NCBI GenBank assembly: GCA_038141705.1 | Contig: JAYQIQ010000001.1 | Location: forward strand, 186,001 to 250,000 | Source: Eutrophomonas brisbanensis | GTDB lineage: Bacteria > Pseudomonadota > Gammaproteobacteria > Burkholderiales > Eutrophovitaceae | Reading direction: 5' to 3' | Length of the DNA stretch: 64,000 nucleotides | Shown here: positions 1 through 7,235 of the stretch, piece by piece | Numbering within the stretch: position 1 is the first letter of the stretch | Layout of the letters: every line of letters begins with the position of its first letter | Notes under the pieces: generated by a model | Told to the model about the DNA's origin: nothing | Databases searched by the model: none | The model's input: only the letters and a program-made list of their open reading frames with translations | Program-made: the position numbers and the translations under genes

Positions 1-640
1 AATATCTAAACTTGCATCCTCGATTGGCACCACTCGAAGTTTGTTTTGAACCAGAAGCGAGTCCGTGATATATACGAACGCGACATCGACCTCGCCTCTC
101 GTCGCATAATCAAGGCACTGTCGCACGTTTTGTGCATAAATAAACTTATTCGAAATCTTTTCCCACATTCCGGCCTTTTCCAATATTTTCTGGGTATAAC
201 GACCAGCTGGCACGCTCCTGGGGTGTCCAATCGCTATACGCTTAACCGATCCGTTATCGAGCGAGCGAATATCACCGATATCGAGGTCAGATCGAACCAA
301 CATTACCAACTTATTTTTCGAAAATATTCGAACGGCACTGTCAACGACTAGATCTTTTCGGACCGCAACATCCATTGTCTCTGAGTCCGCAGACACAAAA
401 ACATCGACTGGAGCGCCTCGCTCGATTTGTCTCAATAAAGTACCTGAGCTCGCAAAATTTAAAATGATCTTTACTTCCAGGATGAGATTTTTCAAATTGC
501 GCAGCTGCCTCATTCATGACGTTTGTTAAGCTCGATGCGGCGGAGACAATTAATTCATTTGCGAGACCTATAAGCGGAAACATCCAAAGAACGACTGCAA
601 TACTTAAAGATCGAAACCACATGCTGAGCGCTCTACTCAT
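1..640 (-). CDS. modA: Molybdate ABC transporter periplasmic binding protein ModA (frameshifted, partial)
   Basis: Periplasmic molybdate-binding protein that delivers the oxyanion to the ModB/ModC membrane complex. The N-terminus has a signal peptide (hydrophobic core IAVVLWMFPLIGLAN) followed by ELIVSAASSLTNVMNEAA, the family's first oxyanion-binding segment. The reading frame breaks near 470. In the next frame it continues as ILNFASSGTLLRQIERGAP, VFVSADSETMD and IGHPRSVPAGRYTQKILE, all typical of ModA. The gene runs off the left edge, so the C-terminus is not seen. The start overlaps the modC stop (ATGAGTAG), so it is the third gene of a modB-modC-modA operon. The family assignment is firm. 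The single indel is probably a sequencing error. Confidence 0.88.
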
Positions 641-1396
641 CTAATGCGCCCGTTGCGCTAAGGAGTAACTCTCTGATTTTTGGACGAATTGGTTTCCCTT
701 CAAGATCTCGATACGGGGCACCAATCAAAGCTACGATATCTTTCACAACGCCGTTATCCATCAAGATCAGTCGCTGTGCGAGTTCTGCAACATCTTGGGG
801 ATCGTGCGTAATGATCAAAACAGGAATCGAGAACAATCTTTGAGTTTTTTAAGCTCCTCCCGCATACGTATTCGCAAAAGTGGATCCAGCGCTGCGAACG
901 GCTCATCCAGCAATAATATTGAGGGACGGAGCATGAGCGATCTAGCCAGCCCAACCCGCTGTCGCTGCCCTCCCGATAACTGAGCTGGATATTTTTTTGA
1001 AAGTTCTTCTAAGTGAAAAACATCGAGGAGTTCTCGAAGTCTCGCCTCATCTTTTCTCGAGGACGTCAGTAGCGCTCTTCTGCTTGAAAAATTTATGTTT
1101 TCCTCGACGGTCAAATGTGGGAAAAGTGCATAGTCTTGAAAGAGGTACCCGACGTTTCTCTCGCGCGACGCCATATCGATTCTTTGAGCGGAATCAAACA
1201 TTACCGAGCGATCAATCTTTACAGACCCTTGGTCGGGTTTTTCAAGGCCCGCGATCATTTTCAAAACTAAACTTTTACCAGCACCAGATGGACCAAAAAT
1301 AACCGTGATGTCTTCCTCACTCGAAAACTCTACATCCAAATTGAACTGATGCCCTCCGGAGTGAAGTCGCTTCTTAGCCGAAAAATCGATTCTCAT
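633..1396 (-). CDS. modC: Molybdate ABC transporter ATPase ModC, short form (frameshifted)
   Basis: ATPase of the molybdate importer. Visible motifs are Walker A GPSGAGKS (about residues 35-42), the Q-loop FQDYALFPHLT, the signature LSGGQRQRVGLARSL, Walker B ILLLDEPFAALD and, after a frame break near 836, the H-loop IITHDPQDVAELA. Summed across the break the protein is about 254 residues. E. coli ModC is about 350, with a C-terminal Mop/TOBE molybdate-binding domain. Here the protein stops soon after the ABC core (RPKIRELLLSATGALDE), so that sensor domain is absent. It starts just after the inferred true end of modB and overlaps modA by 8 bases. The indel looks like a sequencing error, but the short length does not depend on it. 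Confidence 0.88.
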
Positions 1397-2097
1397 GTCG
1401 GGCTACTCCGATACATACTTGGGACGCAGAAAATAATTCGACGCAAGGAGAACCAGACACAAACGATTGAGGTGATGATCACAAGAAAATTAGCCACATA
1501 GTCATCCCCGCTTTGAACCGCCTCATATACCGCGATGGAGAGCGTTTGCGTTTTACCAGGAAGGCTACCCGCAACCATAAGCGTCGCACCGAACTCACCA
1601 AGCGCTCTCGCAAAAGACAACATTGCCCCTGCTAAGATTCCTCTCCAAGCTAGTGGAAGTGTGACTCGAACAAAAACCATGAATTCGGTTTGACCCAATA
1701 CCCGCGCCGCATCCTCGAACTTCCCTGACACGGATTCAAATGCCGCACGGGACGATTTGTAAACGAGCGGAAATGCGACTACTGAGGCTGCGATGACGGC
1801 CCCCTGCCAAGTAAAGATCAAGGTAATCGAAAATATCTCTTGTAACCACCCACCGATAGGTCCATTTCGACCCAAAAGCACTAGAAGGTAATATCCCAAA
1901 ACCGTCGGCGGTAAAACCACTGGAAGTGTCATTACTGCATCAAGAATTTCTTTGCCCCAAAATTTCTTCCGAGCAGCAAGCAACGCCACCGAGACGCCAA
2001 AAATTGTGGAAAAAAGTGTCGCAGTTCCAGCGACCTTCAGGCTTAACATCAAGGGCACCAAGACCTGCTCGAGACTAATAGAAAGGCCTGAATCCAC
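1393..2097 (-). CDS. modB: Molybdate ABC transporter permease ModB
   Basis: Inner-membrane permease, with about five hydrophobic segments. It carries the EAA-type coupling loop around FEDAARVLGQTEFMVFVRVTLPLAWRGI and the family sequence FARALGEFGATLMVAGSLPGKTQT. The start is GTG at 2097. The last 20 or so residues as read (WFSLRRIIFCVPSMYRSSPT) are not membrane-like. Another frame gives CLVLLASNYFLRPKYVSE with a stop at 1403-1405, just before modC, so a small indel near 1460 probably hides the real C-terminus. It is the first gene of the transporter operon. The order modB-modC-modA differs from the common modA-modB-modC. Confidence 0.88.
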   Translation of the reverse strand: MDSGLSISLEQVLVPLMLSLKVAGTATLFSTIFGVSVALLAARKKFWGKEILDAVMTLPVVLPPTVLGYYLLVLLGRNGPIGGWLQEIFSITLIFTWQGAVIAASVVAFPLVYKSSRAAFESVSGKFEDAARVLGQTEFMVFVRVTLPLAWRGILAGAMLSFARALGEFGATLMVAGSLPGKTQTLSIAVYEAVQSGDDYVANFLVIITSIVCVWFSLRRIIFCVPSMYRSSPT

Positions 2098-2148
2098 TTA
2101 TAAATACACTTTCAAATAAACGTATAAATAACTGTTTTTAATGTGAAA

Positions 2149-2178
2149 ACAGCGCCATATCCGAATGGCGCTGTTTTT
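2149..2178. terminator. Perfect 10-bp hairpin with T-tracts on both sides, in the modB leader
   Basis: The arms ACAGCGCCAT (2149-2158) and ATGGCGCTGT (2165-2174) are perfectly complementary with a 6-base loop. They are flanked by A4 and T5, so the stem-loop can act as an intrinsic terminator in either direction. It lies between the predicted mod promoter and the modB GTG. On the minus strand it is therefore either the end of the moaD-moaE-modE-like transcript or an attenuator within the modBCA leader. No plus-strand gene ends here. Confidence 0.7.
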
Positions 2179-2227
2179 CACTTAAGCTTCTTTTTGCCGT
2201 TCCTCAAAGAGGAGTATTTCAAGTATT

Positions 2228-2272
2228 CCTGTACCCTCGTTATATTAAATCCGATATAGCGATGTGTGTCAA
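2228..2272 (-). promoter_or_regulatory. modBCA promoter with overlapping ModE-like operator
   Basis: On the minus strand a perfect -35 TTGACA (2267-2272) is followed by an AT-rich -10 region (TTTAAT or TAATAT, depending on a 17- to 19-base spacer). Overlapping the spacer and -10 is the interrupted palindrome CGTTATAT (2238-2245), 8 bases, ATATAGCG (2254-2261). This matches in sequence and spacing the E. coli modA operator for ModE as I recall it (CGTTATAT-N8-ACATAACG). A bound dimer would block RNA polymerase, the classical molybdate-repressed arrangement. It lies about 130 bases upstream of modB and directly after the modE-like gene. Confidence 0.75.
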
Positions 2273-2278
2273 GGACTG

Positions 2279-2617
2279 TCATTTCATTAAGTTTGAGAAC
2301 TCTTCCATCTCGGCACTGACACTACGACCTGCTCGCTTCTCCATGCTCCGATAGCGCCGTAACACATCTTTGCCAAAATCGGTCACTTTAGCCCCTCCAC
2401 CCTGCGTGCCACCCGTAAGAGTCTCAACAAGCGGCGCTACAAAACAAGTATTCATGGTGTCCACAAGAACCCACGCTCGGCGATAAGACATCCCTAGCTC
2501 TCTCGCAGCCGCTGATATGGAACCGGTACTTTCAATTGCATCAAGAAGGGCGGCCTTTCCCGGCCCCATCGCAATAGACTTACGAAAACTAATACGAAGC
2601 TGCGGTTTGAGTTCCAT
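2279..2617 (-). CDS. Short ModE-like winged-helix regulator (DNA-binding domain only)
   Basis: A 112-residue protein matching the N-terminal DNA-binding domain of ModE: LLDAIESTGSISAAARELGMSYRRAWVLVDTMN is the helix-turn-helix and ETLTGGTQGGGAKVTDFGKDVL the wing. Full-length ModE (about 260 residues) adds two TOBE molybdate-binding domains, which are missing here. There is no sign of a frame break, because the protein ends cleanly after an acidic helix (SAEMEEFSNLMK). It is probably co-transcribed with moaD and moaE and sits against a ModE-like operator, so it is the likely binder of that site. How it would sense molybdate is not visible. Confidence 0.85.
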   Translation of the reverse strand: MELKPQLRISFRKSIAMGPGKAALLDAIESTGSISAAARELGMSYRRAWVLVDTMNTCFVAPLVETLTGGTQGGGAKVTDFGKDVLRRYRSMEKRAGRSVSAEMEEFSNLMK

Positions 2618-2641
2618 CGGATTAGCTTATTAAGGTCTGGA

Positions 2642-3091
2642 TCACTTCCACCGCTCGGCGGCAGCATCATCCGATGATCTCGCGTCGACCCAGCGGTCTC
2701 CGCTAGGCGTGCCCTCTTTTTTCCAGAAAGGGGCTTTAGTCTTCAGATAATCCATCAAAAATTCGCACGCCTTAAAAGCTTCACCGCGGTGTGCGCTAGA
2801 GACAACAACAAGAACGATTTGATCCAATGGTTTAAGGGTTCCTACTCGATGAACAACGAGAGAGTCATAAATATCCCATCGCTTTTTAGCTTCGGCCTCT
2901 ATTTCCAAAAGGGCCTTTTCAGTCATCGCTGGGTAGTGCTCCAGAGTCAACGTTGAAACCTCATCACCCTCATTTAAATCTCGTACCACTCCAACGAAAC
3001 TCGCTACTGCTCCAACTTTCTTGTTACTTTGTCGAATACGAAAAATCTCCGCACCCACATCAAAATCTTCAAATTGGACGCGTACACTCAT
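2642..3091 (-). CDS. moaE: Molybdopterin synthase catalytic (large) subunit MoaE
   Basis: With MoaD, inserts two sulfurs into precursor Z (cPMP) to make molybdopterin. Family motifs visible are VGAVASFVGVVRDLNEGDEV, LTLEHYPAMTEKAL, VVHRVGTLKP, VVSSAHRGEAFKACEFLMDYLKTKAPFWKKE with the catalytic lysines, and WVDARSSDD. At 149 residues it is normal length (about 150). The ATG follows the moaD stop by 3 bases, so the two subunits are translationally coupled. It is intact. Confidence 0.97.
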   Translation of the reverse strand: MSVRVQFEDFDVGAEIFRIRQSNKKVGAVASFVGVVRDLNEGDEVSTLTLEHYPAMTEKALLEIEAEAKKRWDIYDSLVVHRVGTLKPLDQIVLVVVSSAHRGEAFKACEFLMDYLKTKAPFWKKEGTPSGDRWVDARSSDDAAAERWK

Positions 3092-3094
3092 TCC

Positions 3095-3352
3095 CTATCC
3101 ACCAGTGACCGGCGGAAAAATCGCCAGCTCATCGCCATCCCCGACAAGGGTATCAAAGCCACCCATCTCTTGATTCACTGCTATACGGTAGGATCGATCC
3201 ATAGACAATTCTTCAGCCCAAGCTCCGCCACGTGCGACGAGTAAATTGATGATGTCACTAACGGTGGGGCTCTCCGAGTCCACTACCAATATTTCTTCAG
3301 CTGCGCCAAAACGCTCCCTTAACTTCGCAAGGAATACTAGCTTCAATTTCAT
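3095..3352 (-). CDS. moaD: Molybdopterin synthase sulfur carrier (small) subunit MoaD
   Basis: An 85-residue ubiquitin-fold sulfur carrier. Its C-terminal Gly-Gly (FPPVTGG) is adenylated and thiocarboxylated before sulfur donation inside MoaE. Other family features are KLVFLAKLRERFG at the N-terminus and MGGFDTLVGDGDELAIFPPVTGG at the end. It is the first gene of the predicted moaD-moaE-modE-like transcription unit, divergent from moaA across about 120 bases. It is intact. Confidence 0.96.
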   Translation of the reverse strand: MKLKLVFLAKLRERFGAAEEILVVDSESPTVSDIINLLVARGGAWAEELSMDRSYRIAVNQEMGGFDTLVGDGDELAIFPPVTGG

Positions 3353-3397
3353 GTAAATCTCTCAGGCCTTTCAATTCGTGCGGGCGACACTTCCAAC

Positions 3398-3426
3398 CGC
3401 ATCCGTTGTGTTCATTCGTATATAAT
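3398..3426 (+). promoter_or_regulatory. Probable moaA promoter (-10 TATAAT)
   Basis: A consensus -10, TATAAT (3421-3426), lies 50 bases upstream of the moaA ATG in the moaD/moaA divergent spacer. No good -35 is seen at 17 bases (CGCATC), so it may need an activator or rely on the adjacent TATA. The minus-strand promoter for moaD must lie in the same about 120-base spacer. Confidence 0.4.
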
Positions 3427-3475
3427 GATGCCACAAAACTAACCACCAAGATTGCAAGCGTTTTCACTCATCCAC

Positions 3476-4483
3476 ATGCTACAAAAAGATACACGGAAAA
3501 GACTTTTAAAAGATCTGCGAATTTCCGTTACCGACCGTTGTAACTTTAGGTGTACATATTGCATGCCTAAGAGCGTCTACGACCGCGATTTTAAGTTTCT
3601 CGATCGTAATCAACTCTTGTCCTTCGATGAAATCAATCGACTGGTGAATATCTTCAAATCCTTGGGCGTCGAAAAAATTCGTATCACTGGCGGTGAGCCT
3701 TTGCTGAGAAAGCAGTTAGAAGTACTGATTCAAATGCTTGCGAATGACTCAAGCATTGACCTCACACTTACAACCAATGCTACTTTGCTCACCCAGAAAG
3801 CAAAAATATTAAAAGACGCTGGACTGAAACGGATTACTGTCAGCCTAGATTCTCTTGACGATGAGATCTTTAAGTTGATGAATGACATGGATGTTGGAGT
3901 AGCAAAAGTATTAGAGGGAATTGAAGCTGCTGAGCGCGTCGGATTCAAACCAATCAAGATAAATATGGTTGTAAAGAAAGGTGTAAATGACCACACGGTA
4001 ATTGATATGGCTCGATATTTTAAAAATTCGGGACATATTGTTCGGTTTATCGAATTCATGGACGTGGGGCACACCAACGGATGGAAGATGGATAACGTAG
4101 TTCCCTCTCGCGATTTAGTAGCTCAAATCAATGAGGTTTTTCCAATTGAGCCCGCAGAGCCCAACTATCAAGGAGAAGTCGCTGAGAGATGGAAATATAA
4201 GGATGGCGGCGGTGAGATTGGTTTCATTTCATCTGTAACACAAGCATTCTGCAGCACCTGTACTAGAGCGAGATTGTCTGCGGAAGGATCTATTTATACT
4301 TGCTTATTCGCAACGCAAGGGACGGATTTACGATTACTGCTACGAGCTGGAGCGACAGATGAGCAGATCGCCGACCTGATCCAAAAAACTTGGGCCAAGC
4401 GAGACGATAATTATTCGGAAATCCGCACCCTCAGCAATAAAGAAGAGCGCAAAAAAATAGAAATGTCCTATATCGGTGGATGA
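3476..4483 (+). CDS. moaA: GTP 3',8-cyclase MoaA
   Basis: Radical SAM enzyme that makes the first intermediate of molybdenum cofactor synthesis from GTP. The N-terminal cluster motif CNFRCTYC (CxxxCxxC) follows ISVTDR. Also visible are KIRITGGEPLLRK, LTTNATLL and IKINMVVKKGVND. The C-terminal second-cluster cysteines are in FCSTCTRARLSAEGSIYTCLF, and the protein ends in the conserved Gly-Gly (SYIGG). I place the start at the ATG at 3476, giving MLQKDTRKRLLKDLRISVTD, because homologues begin about there. A TTG at 3452 would add 8 unconserved residues. It is intact, 335 residues, and followed directly by moeA. Confidence 0.97.
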   Translation: MLQKDTRKRLLKDLRISVTDRCNFRCTYCMPKSVYDRDFKFLDRNQLLSFDEINRLVNIFKSLGVEKIRITGGEPLLRKQLEVLIQMLANDSSIDLTLTTNATLLTQKAKILKDAGLKRITVSLDSLDDEIFKLMNDMDVGVAKVLEGIEAAERVGFKPIKINMVVKKGVNDHTVIDMARYFKNSGHIVRFIEFMDVGHTNGWKMDNVVPSRDLVAQINEVFPIEPAEPNYQGEVAERWKYKDGGGEIGFISSVTQAFCSTCTRARLSAEGSIYTCLFATQGTDLRLLLRAGATDEQIADLIQKTWAKRDDNYSEIRTLSNKEERKKIEMSYIGG

Positions 4484-4508
4484 TTTATATATTAGCGAAA
4501 ATAAGATA

Positions 4509-5772
4509 ATGACAGAAACGATTAACTCAATCACGCTAGAAAACGACTATGACCCAAACTCTATGCCTGTCGATAAGGCTCGTGAGTACATCCAAAAATT
4601 TTTAAATCCAGTAACGGGCAAAGAACGACTCTCAATACGTGACGCCCTGGGCCGAGTGCTTGCTGAAGATGTGATTTCCCCAGTCAATGTTCCTCAACAT
4701 GATAATTCAGCGATGGACGGTTATGCATTCCGAGCTGGCGATCTAAATGAAAATAATAAAACTTCTTTGACGGTTATAGGAACCGCGTTTGCGGGACAAC
4801 CATTCAAGGGTACTGTTGAAAAAGGCGAAGCTGTTCGCATCATGACTGGCGCGGTTATCCCAGACGGAGCAGATACCGTAATCATGCAGGAACGAACGGA
4901 ACGGAATGAAGAACAAGTAACAATTGAATACGTTCCATTAGGGGCAAACACGCGAAAAGCGGGGGAAGACCTAAAACAAGGTGCCGCCGCAATCACAGCT
5001 GGATCGGTAATACGCCCTGCAGATCTTGGAATGATTGCGTCACTCGGGATCACTGAGATTTCAGTCTATCGAAAATTGCGAGTAGCCTTCTTCTCAACTG
5101 GAGACGAACTCGTAGGCGTTGGAAATCCCCTTGGGGATGGACAGATTTACGACAGTAACCGCTACACCATATTTGGGATGCTCAGCGAATTAGGTTGCGA
5201 GTTAATCGATATGGGCGTTATCAAGGATACCCCTGAGGATGTTGAGGCAGCTTTTCAGTCAGCTGCCGACATAGCAGACGTAGTCATTACGAGTGGAGGC
5301 GTCTCCGTTGGCGAAGCGGATTTCGTCAAACAGATATTGGACAAACTCGGGGAAGTGCTTTTTGGAAAATAGCGATGAAACCAGGTCGTCCACTTGCATT
5401 TGGAAAAATTAGAAATGCGAATTTTTTGGGCTCCCTGGAAACCCTGTGGCCGTAATGGTGACGTTTTATCAGTTCGTACAAACTGCGTTGAAAACCATGC
5501 AAGGCCAAAAACATTTCAAACAGACTCCTACTTTCAAAGTGAAGTGTACGGAGCCCATCAAAAAAGCGCCTGGTCGTACGGAATTCCAGCGCGGCGTACT
5601 AACTACTTCTACGACCGGAGAGTTAACCGTGCGTACTACCGGAAACCAAGGCTCAGGAATCCTCTCTTCCATGAGTGAAGCGGACTGCTTCATTGTGCTA
5701 CCTACCGATGTTGGAAGACTAGACGCGGGAGCAATGGTTGACGTGCAGTTAATGGGTGGGATTTCAAGATGA
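4509..5772 (+). CDS. moeA: Molybdopterin molybdenumtransferase MoeA (frameshifted)
   Basis: Inserts molybdate into adenylated molybdopterin. Motifs visible are VPQHDNSAMDGYAFRAGD, AVRIMTGAVIPDGADTVIMQE, FFSTGDELVG, GQIYDSNRY and VITSGGVSVGEADFVKQIL, then the C-terminal part LGLPGNPVAVMVTFYQFV and SSMSEADCFIVLP. The frame breaks twice. One T is missing from the T5 at 5359-5363, where WKIAMKPGRPLAFGK follows in the next frame, and one G from the GGG at 5428-5430. Restoring both gives about 421 residues, close to E. coli MoeA (411). I start at the ATG at 4509. The stop overlaps the msrB start (ATGA). Confidence 0.92.
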
Positions 5773-6161
5773 CGGACAAAATCGTAAAAACCGAAGATGA
5801 ATGGAAGGAATGTTTGACTCCAGAGGAGTTTCATATACTTCGGAAAGAAGGTACCGAACGAAGTTTTAGCCATCCCCTAAATAAAGAATATCGTCCAGGA
5901 AAATATGTCTGCGCTGGTTGCGAGACCCCCTTATTTAAATCAGATATGAAGTTTGACAGCGGAACGGGATGGCCTAGTTTTTACACAACGCTACCAGGCG
6001 CATTTGAAACAAAATCAGACCGAAAATTATTCATGCAGCGTACCGAATATCACTGCGCTCGATGCGGCGGCCATCATGGCCACGTATTTGAGGATGGTCC
6101 CAACCCAACTGGGCTCAGATATTGCAATAACGGCACCGCGTTGAAATTTATTCCAGATTAA
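5769..6161 (+). CDS. msrB: Peptide-methionine (R)-S-oxide reductase MsrB
   Basis: Repairs oxidised methionine (R-sulfoxide) in proteins. It is 130 residues, with structural zinc cysteines in CAGCETPLF and CARCGGHHGHVF, the substrate region DSGTGWPSFY, and the catalytic-Cys motif GLRYCNNGTALKF. Most homologues read RYCINS or RYCVNS here, and the cysteine is kept. It is coupled to moeA by a 4-base overlap, perhaps because molybdoenzyme activity and oxidative repair are needed together, but that is only inference. It is intact and converges on the fds operon. Confidence 0.95.
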   Translation: MTDKIVKTEDEWKECLTPEEFHILRKEGTERSFSHPLNKEYRPGKYVCAGCETPLFKSDMKFDSGTGWPSFYTTLPGAFETKSDRKLFMQRTEYHCARCGGHHGHVFEDGPNPTGLRYCNNGTALKFIPD

Positions 6162-6182
6162 ACCAAATCTCACTCCGGGCAA

Positions 6183-6392
6183 TCACTTTAGGCGGCGTAT
6201 CGCCTCCACCGCGATCTCGGGCAGCCCCTCTCCTCCGTCATTAACATGTTGTTTGATGGCTTCTCGCATTTTAATATTCCAGAAACGAGAGATGTGGCCA
6301 TGAATACCGTTTATGGATTCTTCTCGATCAGGGTCAGAGGCAAAAAAACTCGTAATGTCATTCACCATTTTTATTAACTGATCATTCTTCAC
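6183..6392 (-). CDS. fdsD: Formate dehydrogenase delta subunit FdsD
   Basis: A 69-residue protein matching the small FdsD subunit or maturation factor of soluble NAD-dependent formate dehydrogenases: LIKMVNDITSFFAS, IHGHISRFWNIKMREAI and GGEGLPEIAVEAIRRL. The start is the GTG at 6392. A strong ribosome site (GAGGAGAA) lies 6-7 bases upstream, and family members start just before this point. An in-frame upstream ATG at 6497 would run through the end of fdhD and give an unrelated leader. It is the last gene of the fds operon, 11 bases after the restored fdhD stop. Confidence 0.88.
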   Translation of the reverse strand: MKNDQLIKMVNDITSFFASDPDREESINGIHGHISRFWNIKMREAIKQHVNDGGEGLPEIAVEAIRRLK

Positions 6393-6403
6393 TTCATTTC
6401 TCC

Positions 6404-7216
6404 TCAATTCACAATACTGCCAGCATTCGCGTAGATTGTTTGCCGACCATCCCGCGCAAATCCAATAAAAGTCAAACCGGAATTTTCGGCCGTTCATACA
6501 GCAAAATCGGTGGGGCCAGAAACAGCAGCTAACAACGATATTTTCACGCTTGCGGCTTTCTGTACCATCTCATAACTTGCTCTACTCGTGACCAGCGCAA
6601 AACCTGATAAACAATCCACTTCAGTTTCCAGTAACACGCCTATCAGCTTGTCGAGGGCGTTGTGACGCCCCACATCCTCTCGTACAACTAATATCTCACC
6701 CTCGCTGTTTGCCCAAGCAGCCGCATGCACCGTTCCAGTTTCTTTATTGAGGACCTGCAATACACCTAAAGCAGAAACAGCTTTCTGAATACTTCTATTT
6801 GAAAATTTTTTCTTATTTTTCACCGGATCAATTGGTCGAACAGCATTCTCTAATAGCTCTTCACCGCACAAGCCGCAACCAGTTCTTCCTGTCAGATTTT
6901 TTTTTCGAGTTTCGAGTGCAGAACTTCTCTCAACGGGAATACTCACGTAGGCCGAAATACCGAGGGAAGATTCTTCGAGCTCGATCCCACCAACTTCGCT
7001 AGCCTTCTCAATGATCCCTTCGGTCACACTAAATCCCAGGACGAAATTCTCAATATCCTGCGGAGTCACAAGCATGACCGCAAACGGAACGCCATTGTAG
7101 ACAAGCGATAGAGGAACCTCATTGGCGAGCAGACATCGCTCGCTCTCGACACCATTACCTACTGACCAGCGAACTGCGTTCGACGCTACAACAGCATCTA
7201 CACTTTCAATCGACAT
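6404..7216 (-). CDS. fdhD: Formate dehydrogenase accessory sulfurtransferase FdhD with an in-frame TGA
   Basis: FdhD transfers sulfur from IscS to the Mo cofactor of formate dehydrogenase and is required for activity. Features are the CxxC loop in TGRTGCGLCGEELL, VLQVLNKETGTVHAAAW, VREDVGRHNALDKLIG, TSRASYEMVQKAA and VSGPTDFAV. Translation then meets TGA (6494-6496, codon 241). The same frame goes straight on as TAENSGLTFIGFARDGRQ and TIYANAGSIVN, the normal FdhD C-terminus, to a TGA at 6404. The expected residue is Arg, so a CGA to TGA change fits. With read-through it is 270 residues, normal for the family. If the stop is real the protein loses 30 conserved residues. Confidence 0.92.
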
Positions 7217-7235
7217 CGATTGCGTTTTTTCTTTT

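Noticed and set aside
3419..3446. ModE-type operator upstream of moaA (CGTATATAATG region)
   Set aside because: Only one half resembles CGTTATAT, and it has one base too few. The would-be second half ACAAAACT matches weakly. It is better explained as the -10 TATAAT.
5359..5430. Programmed ribosomal frameshifting in moeA
   Set aside because: Two separate losses 70 bases apart, each at a short homopolymer, are not a known slippery-site design, and MoeA is not made by frameshifting in characterised bacteria.
6494..6496. TGA in fdhD as a selenocysteine codon
   Set aside because: The position is occupied by Arg-like residues in FdhD, not Cys/Sec. No stem-loop stands out after it, and the linked formate dehydrogenase uses Cys (CARVCHSP), so there is no sign of a Sec system here.
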